64,000 bases of DNA from Sapria himalayana (lineage: Eukaryota > Streptophyta > Magnoliopsida > Malpighiales > Rafflesiaceae): assembly GCA_029783825.1 (NCBI GenBank), contig JAREIK010001468.1, positions 4,138,261-4,202,260 of the forward strand, given 5' to 3'. The translations under genes were made by a program, and so were the position numbers. The notes beneath the pieces are model-generated. The model made no database searches and was not told the origin of the DNA. It saw only the letters and a program-made list of their open reading frames with translations. Of this stretch, positions 49,561 through 61,930 are shown in pieces (position 1 is the first letter of the stretch; the number at the start of each line of letters is the position of its first letter).

Positions 49561-50735
49561 TAAGGCTATCATCAATGCATTAAGTAATTGTATGACTATG
49601 TAGGCTTAATGTGAACTTCAAATTGAATATTTTTTTTGGAGGAGTGAGCATCAATGTTAAAAAAAAATTCTAAATCAATCTGGATTTGTAGAAGGCTCTC
49701 GCCCCTTTGTATTCCTTAGTGTTCCTCTATCATTAAGCCTACTCATAACTTCTCAATTCTCCATTCTTTTGGCTAAGATTACTTTAGCCATACATCAATT
49801 GGTAGGTAAAATTATTTCTATTGCAGGGTGGCTAGAGCTCCTATGTGTGATTATTCAAGGTATTGAAGGATATTAATTTTTAGTATTCCTCCTACCTTCA
49901 TCTATGATTAACACTATCAAAAGTGATTGTAAAAGTTTTTTATGGGGAGGGTCTCCCACCTGTAAATCTTATTCGAAAGCTTCTTGGGAAAAAGTTTGCA
50001 TACCCACTTCTTTTGGTAGGCTTGATATTCTATATTTATCATTTTGAAATAAAACTTATATTTTTAAAACACTATAGTGAATTAACAAGAAAGATGATTC
50101 ATTTTGGATTAAGTGGATTAATCATTACTATTTAAATTCTTAAAATATTTGGTATTATCGGGTAGATTTCCCACATTTGGAATTCCTTAATTATGATTAG
50201 TGATATCTTGATTAAAATAGCACTAATTTAAATAAGCGGAAAATTACTTAATCATGTACCTAAACATGACATCTATCTCTAGATTTCTAAATGTGGGAAG
50301 CTAAGAACCAAAGACCAACTATTCTCGACACCAAAAAATATCAATAGTGAATTCTACTCAATAGTAGAATCTATTAGGCATATATATTGATTATCTTTTT
50401 TCCAGGAAAATATGGGGAGAATTGAAGTGTTGGACTAGAATCATAGAGGACATGGAATCCATATCACCAGCTATCAAAGAAATGAAAGGGAAATATGTAG
50501 TAAACATGAACTAGAATAGAATCAGAAAGGCTGTATTAGCAATAGCCGTTTACTATATTTGGAAAGAAAGAAACAGAAGATGATTTGAAGAAAAATCACC
50601 AGATGTGGAAACTATTATCAGGAAAATAAAAACTATATTATTTTATTGTATTCATTAAAGATTGTAATAGCTTGAAGCTATACTAAATTTGCACAAATTT
50701 TTTTGATATTACAATATTATTAATTATAAAAAAAG

Positions 50736-51131
50736 GAAGAGTTTTTGCTTTGTATAAGCAAAAGGCAATGCAATTCCAACTTTTACATAGGTATATAGAG
50801 TCCAAACAATGATCAGAAAGATTTTTAGAGGATTGATGACATCCTCCACATAGAAAGATAACAAAATGTGGACTTTATATGGAGCGATTTTATAGAAGAC
50901 TAATTGCTCAATAAAGATGAGGAAGATAATGTAGGAGAGGAAATATAAAGCTATGAAAATAAATATTAGACTAAAGAGAATGACCATTATGAAGTTGTAG
51001 CATTCTTCAAAGTCATAACTTTAGAAGGCTCCAAAGAAGAGTACTTTAGAGAGGTAGAACAAGAAAATGAAATATTAAAATTCTCTTCATAATTACATAG
51101 AGAAAATGATGTAGAGGATTGAGAAAATATA
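50736..51131. other. Spacer with GTCATAAC words
   Basis: No gene recognised; one caaagtcataacttt unit near 51010. Confidence 0.35.
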
Positions 51132-51640
51132 CCTGTTGGATAATTTCACTTGTAGTTTGTGATTTTATCTCAGACGAATACAAAACATATAGAAATTCAC
51201 AGCACAATATATTAATATCCATAATTCAAACATCACAGCAGAAATACAAATATAATGTAGTTTACTAGTCATTCAGTACGAATAGCTACATCTACAAGAA
51301 AAATACTTTTGTGTTGATAGATTATAACCAAAATTAATGTCTTATTGAGTATGTGAGCAGCAATCACAAAGAAATCGAGCAGAGAAGAGAGAAATGAAAA
51401 AATAGTCTCACAGAGAAAAAATAACAGAGAGCAAAATAGAAACAGAAAATATATATTTATATTAATAGTTTATTGGTAATAAACGAAGCGGGTCAGATCA
51501 CTTGGATGAGTCAGGTTCTGCTCCAAACATTTCTTCAGCCCACTGACAGGACAGTGGGACCCCCATTGTTATTGTTGCATTCCTAATCTTTCAATATTTT
51601 CTTTCTGCACTAAGATTAAAATATTGAAATAAAAAACATT
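51132..51640 (-). repeat. LTR-like segment (minus), family shared with 58.9 kb
   Basis: Begins TGTTGGATAATTTCAC. On the minus strand its order TTTGGAGCAGAACCTG, TTCTGTTTC, CATACTCAATAAGAC, GTAGCTATTCGTACTG and TGACTAGTAAAC matches 58970-59270 on the plus strand. The far end is estimated. No internal domain adjoins. Confidence 0.6.
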
Positions 51641-51944
51641 TTGGTTATACAAAATAGTTTATCAAAACAAACACAAGGTTCTTCAAGCTCCAATTACAAT
51701 CAATAGAAGGTCACTTCCAAGCTATATTTGAAGATAATATATTTGTGCTACTAATATAAACAAGAAAAGAAAATGATGCACAATGATTAACCCAAAGCAA
51801 TGAGAAAAAATAATAATGCACAACATGAATCTAGGCATGAGAAAACATGCTACTTTTCAATTCCTACCTCAAACTATTCTCAAAAAAATTAGTCTCAGTG
51901 GTATGAATCATTTACATTAACATTACTAATAACTTATAGTGCAG
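51641..51944. other. AT-rich spacer
   Basis: Nothing recognised. Confidence 0.4.
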
Positions 51945-52421
51945 TAGATGTGTCAATCGGGCCGGGCCGACCTGGACCGGCACGAGGCACGGCACGATTC
52001 GGCTGTGCCTGGGACGGCACGGCACGAGAATTTCTTGTGCCCGTCCATGTGTTGTGCCGTGCCGAGGCCAACCAGGCCTCGTGTCGTGCCTAGCCCGTTG
52101 GCACGGTACCTCGGCATGAGTCGAGAAACCCTAATTTTTTTTAAATTAGGCTTTCGATGGTGCAGCAGCAGCGGCACGCGCTGAAATACTATTTTTTTTT
52201 AAATTAGGGGTTTGGCTACGTTGCGGCACGTGGTTCTATGGTGCATCCGCATTACGGCGCACATAGAAACCTTATTTTTTTTAAAGTAGGGGTTCGGCCA
52301 GGCTGGGCCGAACCCGACGGATTTGTGCCGCGGGCCCTTGCCGGACTAACCTCCACAAAACCGTGCCGAGCCGGCTAAAAATGGGTCGTGCCAGCCTGAC
52401 ATGTCCTATTTGATACCTCTA
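51945..52421. mobile_element. hAT-family MITE, GC-rich, 8-bp target duplication (7/8)
   Basis: Left terminus TAGATGTGTCAATCGGGCC, right terminus read inward TAGAGGTATCAAATAGGAC. Flanking octamers tagtgcag (51937..51944) and tagtgtag (52422..52429) differ at one base. Interior 477 bp is dense in GGCACG, GCCGAG and CGGCAC words and holds AAATTAGG/CCTAATTT-like stretches three times. A longer relative of 24729..25067. Confidence 0.9.
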
Positions 52422-52519
52422 TAGTGTAGTCTATCTGAAATCAGAAAGTGGAAAAGAATTCTGTGAATGAATATAGTTGAAACATTATACATAAGAACAA
52501 TAGCTAGTGTTAGACAAAA

Positions 52520-53880
52520 TGGTTATGGTTGTGATATTTTAATATCACAACATTGTTAGACAAAATCGACAATTATGAAGACCAAATATAAAAATTAGTC
52601 TAGCTAATGTCATTAAAGTTAGTGCTTCTTGGGATGTAACCTAAACATTTATATTTTTTCACTTGTGTGATCGTAATTATTTTGCATACATGTACATCCC
52701 ACATATTCATACACAATGATCCACAAACTAAAGGACGTCAAAACATCAAACTAAGTCATGATATTGTATATAAGTTCTCATCCACAAAAAGAAATCATGA
52801 CACTCAAACATAGTCATGAAAATTTTGACTTGAAATGATCATACATCAAGGTCATGACATAGTTTGGAAAATAATATATTTTTAGGTGGCAATGAGCTAT
52901 GCATATTGCAACATCATTTCTAAAGCATCTAAAATGTAGTCAATCTTACATTCTTTTTATTTTCTTCCTCATATGATCATAAAAACAACCCAAGAAGAAG
53001 AGAAGTTCTCTTTGCTTGAGGATGAAAGGATGAGCAAATATTTATGTATGAGGTTTGTTTGGCACTAAAAGTACTAGTTTTAATGAATTTTTTTTTTATT
53101 GCATGTGACATTTATATGAAAAAAAGGATGTATAAAACATAGATTTCATGAGAATAGATTTTTGGTAATGTTTAATGAATAATAATAAAATCAGCTTTAT
53201 ATTAGGTATGGAAAATAAACTTAGCAGAACATTATTGAAGTGTAGAAGAATGAGGTGATAAGTGCTGATATTTTCAATATGGAGGCATCATTAATACTAG
53301 CACATAACTTTGAAGTAAAAGCAATAAATCTTTCTTAGTCATGACTTTACACATTAGTCATTACATTCATTATATGTCATAACTCTATCACATGGTCCCA
53401 ACAACTTTCAACATTGCAATAGCTTCTTCATGCTCATGAAGGCATTTCTAATTCACGACTTCATTTGCTCAAAAACATATTTTTAGTTGTGATGTTATTT
53501 TTATGTCGGGATAGCCAAAGCATTAAATCCTAGTCATGACATCAAAATGAAATCACAACAATGCTTGAATGATAATATGAAATCATGACATACTTTTCAA
53601 GACTTTAATATTACTGTAACAAAACTAAAATGATAATATTTAAAGATTGCAAAGCTATTTTTGGTTATGACATTCTTTTCATATCATAACATCATACTCA
53701 AGGGCGTGACTAATTTTAGTATGACATCTTTTCACTTTATGAGATCATCCTCAAACATATATAATGATGTCGTGACATTTTTCTTGACATCCCATGACGT
53801 GATTTTATAGAGATGATTCAACCCAATCCTCTATTGTGACATCAAACAAAGTTATGGCATAAAGCTCATTAAAGATATTA
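52520..53880. repeat. GTCATGAC-word region, no fixed period
   Basis: gtcatgaca, gtcatgact, gtcatgaaa, atcatgaca and gtcgtgaca occur at irregular 30-120 bp intervals. AT-rich between, no open frame. Related by word content to 57.4 and 61.3 kb. Confidence 0.55.
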
Positions 53881-53999
53881 TAGTGAACCTTAATGAATTA
53901 TCATTACTAATAGAACTCGAGAATATAATATCTAGACTTATAAAAAAATAAAAGATCGAAGGGGAGAAAAGAAATCAAAAAAAGTAGAGATGTAAGTGT

Positions 54000-54900
54000 A
54001 ACAATGCCACTACGAATACGAAGATAAAAATAGAGTCAACACAAAATGAATTGGATTTGGGAACTAGAATTAAAACATAGATCCTAAATGCTTACTGCCC
54101 TTGGGGATACCTAATTTTATGATATAATTTCAAAATTATATTAGTTGAATCCTTATTCAATATTAGGCTATATAATTTAGGAAACTAGGGTTGATTTATA
54201 CAATTATGTGTGATGAATATGGTTTGTGGTGGATGATTTATGATTTTGCAATATATTGAATGTCGATGGATATAAGAGTATCTTAGAATGTCTAACCAAT
54301 GATTTCACTAACTGATGTAGTATTTGTGTAGACTATGGTAGATGGTGATATGTAAGCTACAACACACATACAAAGAGGGTATGCGTTGATAAAAAGGTGA
54401 TATTCCTTCGACCACCTTTCTCTTGATATTTCTTAGATGGGTTAATTTGCTAGGTTAATGTAAGTTTATTGATACAAGTAATACTAACAAAATCAAAAAC
54501 AAAAATACTATTCTGATTATATATTATGTATTCTGTATAAGTGCTAACCAAAGAATAAAGATATGCATAGTTAAAATAACCATCAAAGAGAATTGATGAA
54601 TTATCTACAATGAATATAAATTATAGGGTTGATAATTGTTAGGTAAATATGTAGATTTGATGAATAGTTATAGGAATATTAAAGGCACAACCTTATGTGA
54701 ATCATTCATGATAGTGATATTTTATTATTGATTAACTCTTGAAGGCTAATAAGGTGATTGGAATTTTTTTATTTTACTATCTTTCATCGAATAAATATGT
54801 ATTGTAATACCAAAACACCATTGAGAAAATATTAACATACAAGAGAAAGTAAACCAACCCATGTTAGTAATAGTGCTCTAGGCCTATCGTATAGATATGA
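54000..54900. repeat. Decayed repeat related to 32.4-33.9 kb
   Basis: Around 54545 the sequence ccaaagaataaagata...aaccatcaaagagaa is homologous to about 33190. Probably another copy of the same LTR or leader region; ends undefined. Confidence 0.4.
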
Positions 54901-55105
54901 TATTTTAACTATGTGTGAGAATTAATTATTATTATGATTTGCATGTTTAATATATATAATATCCTTGAATAATATTTTAATTATTCTTAATATCCCTAAT
55001 CGATTATTGTTATGGGAATAATAATGAATTAAGATTAGTATAAAGTTTAATTGATATTCATGGGATGAATATGTGTATGAGATACAAATTAAATTTATAT
55101 CTATT

Positions 55106-56358
55106 TGTTGAGAACAAATATTAGATAGACTCATCTTGAGATAAATACATGGATCAAAGTCATAAGTTAATCTCTAATAGTTATGTTATTAAATCCTTTG
55201 ACTTGAGATCATTATAGTTCTCAACATAAGGAATATTATGTTTGATATAATCTAAAATTGTCTTTAATCAGACGACTATAAAGGTTACACTTGAACAAAA
55301 TAAGAATTATATAGTGAGATATGAGCGATTAAGATAAAATTTGTCCCTTTTATTATAAGAGAGATATCTTTGGGTCCCCTCAATAATTGAGACTGAGAAA
55401 TGCATGGTCATGCTCAAATGAATTGATGGAGATCAATATCATTTATTTACTCAGTCTAATTAGGTTTCGAGTAATCGAAGATAGAACAATATAAGGTTGA
55501 CTTTGTCCATGCCTTATATTCTATCAAGATATTATGAGACAAAAGGATTATGTCATTAGCTATATTAAGGTTATCTTAGATCTTGAGCTTTTCATTTAAC
55601 TTGGATAATCATAATGTCTTGCTAAAGGCCACTTATGACTTGTAGGATCAAAATATGATTTAGGCCTACTACCAATATTAATTGAACCTATAAGGTTGCA
55701 CATTAAGAATGAATAATAATAGTTATGATTTTTTACTCTCTCTAGTAATTTAAAATGATGATATCATTTTAAATCACAAATAACAATTAGTTATTATTTA
55801 AATTCGAATTTAATTTTGAGAAAATTTAAATTTGTGATTTAAATAAATAATTAATTTGTTACATTGAATATGAGTTTTAATGAATAAATTTTTTTAGAGG
55901 GGGTTTTTAAGGATTTGAATTTAAGTTATTATTTAAAAGATGTTTAAACATATCTAATTAAATTCATTTATGACTAAAACCCTAGCAACTTGTATATATA
56001 TATGTGAGACAAATTTGATGCAAGTAGTTGTCTTTTATAAAACAGAGAGAAACCATTTCGTTTTGAGAAGAGGAATCTGAACTAGCATTCAATAAAATAA
56101 TTCATTATTTGTTCATATGTGGATACTTGTAGAAGGTGATCATTTTTTTAGAAAGGCAGCACCTTTAATTATCTGAAAAAACCAAGACACATACTTTGAA
56201 GGCTTGACAAATCATTCTATAAAAGGTAAGTTTTGTTTACCCTTCCATTAAGTTTTTATGAAATGCATGTGATCCTTGGTGGGTTGAGGGATTAAAATTA
56301 TAAATTCCAATGCATTTATGTTCTAATTAGATCAGATATTCTGCTCAAAACCCCAACA
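55106..56358 (+). repeat. Possible copia LTR, about 1.25 kb
   Basis: Starts TGTTGAGAACAAATATTAG and ends AAAACCCCAACA, consistent with TG/CA LTR ends and a short inverted repeat. The second half has leader-like features (CTTTTATAAAACAGAGAG TATA-like near 56032). No second copy or primer site was found in the window. Confidence 0.35.
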
Positions 56359-56479
56359 CCCTAGAGTCTATGTATTTTTCTAAGATCAAATCTTATCTTA
56401 TCAACTTAGGTAGTTAAATTAATTCACTAAAACTAAATCAAAAGCAAATACCAAAGCATATGGAACTCATATCTAAACT

Positions 56480-57320
56480 TACATTTATACTATTACTTAT
56501 ATGACCTATATATTTTTGGAATATTAGCACATATAGAATATGCATAAATAATTCTTAATACCATTGTCAAGAACCATCTAATTTTTGGCATAGTTAGCAT
56601 GGTCGTAATAAAAAGCTAGTGTGGACTCTTATGACAACTGATATTAACCTATTAACTAAGCAATGCCCTAGGACTTAGCTGGAGAATGATGAAATAATTT
56701 TTATTTTATGTCATAACAATTAGGAAGCTCGTGTATGTTATGGTACATACTAGACTTCATATTTCGTATGTTTTGGGAGTATTGAGTAGATTTATATCTA
56801 ATCCAATAAAGAAGCATTGAAATAAAATCAAAAGAGTACTAAAATATCTTTGTGGTACTTTTAGTTATGTATTATAGTTTAGTAGAAACAACAGTGATAA
56901 AACATTTGAAGTGAGTGGATTAGTTGATCATAACTAAAGTGGAGATGTGGATATCTGAAGTTTTACAAGTGGATATGTTTTTGTCTTGTATGGAAGTTTT
57001 TTTTGTGTTTAATGAGTAAAAAAAAAGTTATAGTTGCTCTTTGATTCACATATGTCGAGTATATGGCTCTTACTCATATGAGTAAGGAAGTTATTTGGAT
57101 ATGAAGGCTATGTGTTGAGCTTTGTTTTGAGTGAGGGACCTAAAGCTGAGATCTGACAATCATAGTACCATTCTTTTATCAAGGAATCTAACCTTCCATG
57201 CAAGGTCAAAGACTATTAGCATCCAATATTATTTTATCAGAGATCAAGTTGATGAGAAGATTATTTAGTTGGAGAAATAAACCTGAAAAAATACTATTGA
57301 GTTCTTGATGAAGACTATGG
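56480..57320 (+). mobile_element. Copia RNase H fragment
   Basis: Frameshifted plus-strand words: ILDFIFRMF-like link near 56750, GYVFVLYGS near 56985, LLSRNLTFHARSKT and ISIQYYFIRDQVDE near 57180-57260, matching the FHARTKHI...YHFIR end of copia RNase H. Stops throughout. Confidence 0.68.
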
Positions 57321-57394
57321 GTATGATAATGTTCCATTAGTTTATAACTAAGAATGAGATGAAGAATATTAGGATTCTTTCATTTTTCTTCTAA

Positions 57395-57965
57395 GTCAGA
57401 GTCATGACCATGTTTATGAAGTCATGACTAGACTAAAACTAGAAGATATACTAAATAGTCACACCTTATTATGTGGAGTCATGACAAAACTAAATCTAGA
57501 AGATCTATTGAGGGCTCATGACCCTATTATGAAGTGTGATGACTTGACTAAAGCTCAAAGATTTATTGAGGAGTCATTACCCCATTATGTAAAGTTTTAA
57601 ATATATAAAAGTTAGAAGATATGATGAGGAGACATGACATATTCTATAAAGTCATAAATGAAATATAGCAAGAATAGCTATTGGAGTTCAAAATCTTGAC
57701 CTTAATCTTGGAGTCATGACATGAATGGAGCCACAACCTATTTTCGGTCATTATGAGTGGAGACTATGATTTGGAGTTGTAACTTTTATAATGAAGTCAT
57801 GACTCAACTTAAGTTATAGCATTAATATAGCCACGATATGTTTTATATTATTATGAATAGTAAAGTAGTCAAGTCATGACCTATTCTTTATGGTAATGAC
57901 GTGAATGAAGTAGTGACATATTATATGTTATTGTGACTTGAACTTAAGTTTCAAGAGATTTATAG
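57395..57965 (+). repeat. Degenerate ~58-bp GTCATGAC tandem array
   Basis: Units beginning gtcatgacta (57421), gtcatgacaa (57478), tgatgacttg (about 57537) and gtcattaccc share aaactagaagat and ttattgagg segments; later units to 57965 are more drifted. The period is 57-59 bp where measurable. Confidence 0.72.
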
Positions 57966-58884
57966 GTTACTATTTAAATATTGTAAATATAATCAAAAAG
58001 CATGAAATATATAAAATGTGAGTGAGATAAAAATGTTAAACATAAAGTTGCTCAACCACAAATTACAAATATAAAAAAAATTCTTATCCCCTCTTCTTTA
58101 TCTTTCCTTGCTTCTATCATGGTGCATGTGCTCTTTCTTTCTTATTGTCTCTCTCTCTTTCATCTTCTTATCTTATGGTGCATGTGTATTGTTTTATCAA
58201 AGTTCTATTTGTTGATAATTTTTCTCTTCAAAAATCCTAAACCCCAATCATCATTTTGATTCCTGGTATCTGAGACAAATTATTTTAGGTGCAACTAAGA
58301 TCCTATCATTTGATATCAAAGAATTATAGTCATATTGATTCCTAACATTAGGTATCATAGGTCATTCTCAATTCCTCTAGAACTTAACATTTGGTATCAT
58401 ATTCTATGTTAGGGACTTATAGATGTTAACACAATCGAATTTAGTTGAACTAGCCTGATGACAAGCATAAGTGTGATAGGTGGTCATTTTGTTGTGAGCA
58501 TCAACTTGTTAGATGCAACTCATAGAAGGAAAGAGAAAATGAGATAATGAAGCAACTTTTGTCCAGTTGATTATCAAGATTAGGACTACTTCAAGTTACA
58601 ATTTTTATTGTGTTATAAAATATAGATTATGCCAAGTGTGCTTGCTCCTCTATTTTCTCAAGACCTACTTGAAGCTTTTCTCTCTCTTTACTACCATGTT
58701 GGAATATTTGTGATCATAGTGAATTCCCTATTCCCATGTCAACTTTTCTAATCCTTGGTAAAAACTTAAATACATATTAGGAAAGTGAATTGTTGTGATT
58801 CAATTATTATCAAATATCATCATTTGCCCTAATCATTTCATAGGCATCCTACTTTGAAGCTATAGACTGATTGCTGTATATGTA
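57966..58884. other. Unassigned spacer
   Basis: CT-rich near 58080-58170; TGGTATCTGAGAC at 58263 looks like a copia primer site, but no LTR end precedes it clearly. No gene seen. Confidence 0.35.
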
Positions 58885-59410
58885 ATTTGTTTTAACTTAA
58901 TAATCTGTTTTAATATTTTGATGTAAGTGCAGGAAATGAAATATTAAAAGCTCGGGGATGTAGCAGTAGCACAATAACGGAGGTCTCGAAATTTTTGGAG
59001 CAGAGCCTGGCCCGGTCCATGATCCAGCCCATTTCAATTAAATGAACCGGCTGTTTATTTTCTGTATAAAAACATTTGTATTTATTTTTCGGGTGGCTGT
59101 TTTTTGACCCGGTTGAACTATTCATCGTCTCTTCTCCTCTCTCTCTGCGTGATTTTTCGCGACTGCCGTGCTGCATACTGTAAGACTTACATTTCTTGGT
59201 TTTAATCTGTAACGCATAAGGGTTTTCTGGTGGAGGTAGCTAGTCGTACTGAGCAACTAGCGAACCACGTTATTTGCTGTGTTGTTTTTTCTTCGTTTTG
59301 ATTCTGTCGTGGATGTTTGTGGATTGGGATATATATATTGCTCGTTTTTGTGTTGTTTCTGTGTTTTCTATTCTTAATCTCATTACCCGTGGAAACGTGA
59401 TTGCCCAACA
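58885..59410 (+). repeat. LTR-like segment, GC-retaining (copia type)
   Basis: Runs from a TGTTTTAAC start (estimated) to TGCCCAACA, followed by CTGATGCTAGAGTAGC, a possible drifted initiator-Met primer site. Shares ordered blocks with the minus reading of 51132..51640. Contains a CT-rich stretch (tctcttctcctctctctctg) near 59130. The copy keeps many CG dinucleotides, unlike its mate. Confidence 0.6.
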
Positions 59411-61240
59411 CTGATGCTAGAGTAGCATCCATTATCATTGACCTTTGTTATCTATTTGAGTTGTTCTTTTTTCCTCATTGGCTCTAGTACTATGTTACAT
59501 AGATTTTTCTTCTTTATTTATAATTTGGTGCTACGAGAGGCCAAAAATTGGTTAATTTTCAATTAGTGAGTATGGGAACTCAATTCCTAAGCATCAAAAA
59601 GAAAAACTACTTGAAGAAAAAAAAACCTCTTCCTTATTTGTTTTCTAAAAGATCATCAATATTATCTTGTTGCATTAGTTTGAGTTAGTTGAAAATCAAT
59701 CTCAATCAGCTTGTGTCCTCATCTAGGAATCACTCATCCACAACTCTGTCTCACATCATTCTTGGTGTCATTTTGCTTAAGAAAAATTGCTTATGTTGAA
59801 GTAGACAAATTTTTTTCTAAGGCTTGAGCCAATGAGTTGGCTTTTCTATTTATTTCCACTAAGCATGTTTTCATCTTAAACTATTACTAGATCCAAATTT
59901 ATAGGTAAACTACCTTGGAAATGCTAATCGTATCCCCAAAAAGTTAGAAGAAAAAGCAACCTTGTTGATGGAAGTCAATAGCCATGGGTCTAACACTTAT
60001 GTTAAACAAGGCTTCACCTATCTAAGTAATAAATCTTGATAGTCCCAGATTCCCCTCTTCACATAATGGTTAGAGCCACTCCATGTTAGTATTTGTCATT
60101 GATTTTAGTTCAGCATGACATTGGTCATAAATTATAAAGTCTAAATTTGAGATGGAGGCATCATCTAGGATAATCACATTTCTATCATTAAATTTTTGTA
60201 AAGGGCTAGCTACTCTATCCTTATGCTTCAATGCTAAGCTTACATTTGTTTATTTATTAGGATCATTCTTCCTAAATTACCAAGAGTAAGTGATGCAAAG
60301 AACTTGACTCACTTACAAAAAATATATATCTAGTTTAATTACAAGTTCTGGCTTGTAGGTGGGGTGGCTTCTCTCTAATCGATGTACTTGTCATTTTTAG
60401 GTGATTTTCTCTCTTTGATTTTTAAATTGATCCTTGAGTAGACAAAGGAACAAATGTTGTTATTTTTTATAATACTTAACTTTTAGGATTCAGCAAAGTC
60501 TCAAAACTTTATTGGGCGAGAGTCTCTCAACTAACAAGTCCCGCAAGTATATAAGTCATATAAATAGTAAAGCTGACCTTTCATCCATAAATTAATGGAA
60601 TTTAGATTTTGTAGGCATTTCGATCATCCAAATATCAATCAACTACTACTCTTGTAGAGAGGATAAAACTAGATTTTATGTTTCTTAAATTATAGGGTCT
60701 TTGCATTCCATTATAATGGCTTAATAAGATAGTTTAGATATCATTAAGCTTGGTTATAGAATGAAAGTAGAATTATTGTGAAAATATCCTAGTACTCATT
60801 TAGCATACAAGGTAGTTATCAACTATTGGACACTCCCAAATGATGGTCCCCTCATAGTTGTCTCTTTGATATTTTACCATCAAAATAATAAATTATTTTT
60901 GCTCGATGGTCATCTAAAGATCTATATCTTTTAGGCAACTCATCAGCTACCCGAGATAGTTGATTCATATATTTATTCTCATTCTCTAATCTCTTGTATC
61001 ATATCAACATAAACTAATGTGGTAGTAAAAGTATTTACACTTTTGGCTTTGTATGTATCATACTCACATACTTAATATATACTTTTATTTTAAATCTCAC
61101 CAATAGTAGCATTCCATAGAAAAGAATTTGTATGACTATCAGGACCTTAAAAGTCACCTCCAAAAAGCTAGTTTTCTTTTATTTTCTCATATCGAAAAAT
61201 ATTTTTTAAAATTCTCAATTTTTTTATACTTAAACAATAG
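59411..61240. other. Unassigned region, possible LINE remnant on minus strand
   Basis: No open frame. Near 59880-59800 the minus strand reads LVEINRKANSLAQALEKNL, similar in style to a LINE RNase H end, but this is weak. Otherwise nothing recognised. Confidence 0.25.
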
Positions 61241-61249
61241 AGTGAGAAC

Positions 61250-61930
61250 TTTATGTTTGGAAGCCATGAATTTTTAGAAGAAAGTCACAATTTGGTCTCT
61301 TCATAACTTTAGAATGCCACATCATTAGGAATGGCCATGGCTGCATATTGTATTTTTAGAACACAAAGTTATGATACTGAGAATGAACCATGACTATGGT
61401 CTCTTCTCTTACATAAAAGTTATGATGCTGATAATAACCATAACTACACATTTTGTCTCTAAAAGCAAAATTTGTGACACTAGGAATCGACCATGATTTT
61501 AGAAATCTTTCTCGAGAAAAGGCATGTCCCTGGTAATGGTTGTGGATTGAGTATTACTCTCTATAACTTTTTGTAGCGAAAGTCATAAAGCTTATGGGTT
61601 TGGCCTTAGACTTATTGTCTCTATTACGAAAAGTCATGGTGTTGAAAGCTTGCCATGACTTTAAGCAACAGTGCAATACTTGGTCTTTGTGATGAGAAAT
61701 TAGTGTCATGACTATAAAAATTATTATGAACTATGTAGCTATGGCTCCAAGAATATTTTATAGTTGAAAATAATGTGTCATATTGTGAAATAATTATATC
61801 AATAAGATAATAAAAGTCATGATATACAAAGATTATCATAACTATTTATATAGAGCTTCGACTGATAATAGATGTCAAAATTATCCTATAATTCAATGAG
61901 ATATAACAAAGTCATAACATTAGAAATGTT
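61250..61930. repeat. Degenerate 50-60-bp GTCATGAC-type array
   Basis: Starts such as aaagttatgatactgag (61370), aaaagttatgatgctga (61427), aaaatttgtgacactag (61479), aaagtcataaagctta and aaaagtcatggtgttga recur with a gtctct segment between. About seven drifted units. Confidence 0.68.

Larger units (their letters stand above)
47543..50735 (+). mobile_element. LINE (L1-type) retrotransposon, ORF2-like, inactive
   Basis: Endonuclease starts MKIANWNIRGFNFP at 47543, followed by KHEEVLRLINAYQINLFAII; 47787..48023 carries PWVIMGDFNSLLSRFDKVGG, the GDFN catalytic motif. The linker near 48260-48500 reads LHFKFCNMWLSYIEF and HISAKVSLTRKVLHNLQGK. RT 49080-49480 shows GVYVKGRLMSDI, then in shifted frames INLQKAFNTVNWQFLKK-type and [17 protein letters not shown]. 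The 3' part 50400-50690 ends with LAIAVYYIWKERNRR and VETIIRKIKTI, typical of plant L1 ends, then a short A-rich tail near 50725. Many stops and shifts. Confidence 0.85.

Noticed and set aside
51948..52184. Arg/Pro-rich open frames
   Set aside because: Inside the second MITE; compositional.
58263..58280. TGGTATCTGAGAC as a copia primer site
   Set aside because: No LTR end with CA precedes it and no gag follows.
58910..59438. Minus-strand open frames of 88 and 78 residues
   Set aside because: Antisense to the LTR-like segment; no homology.
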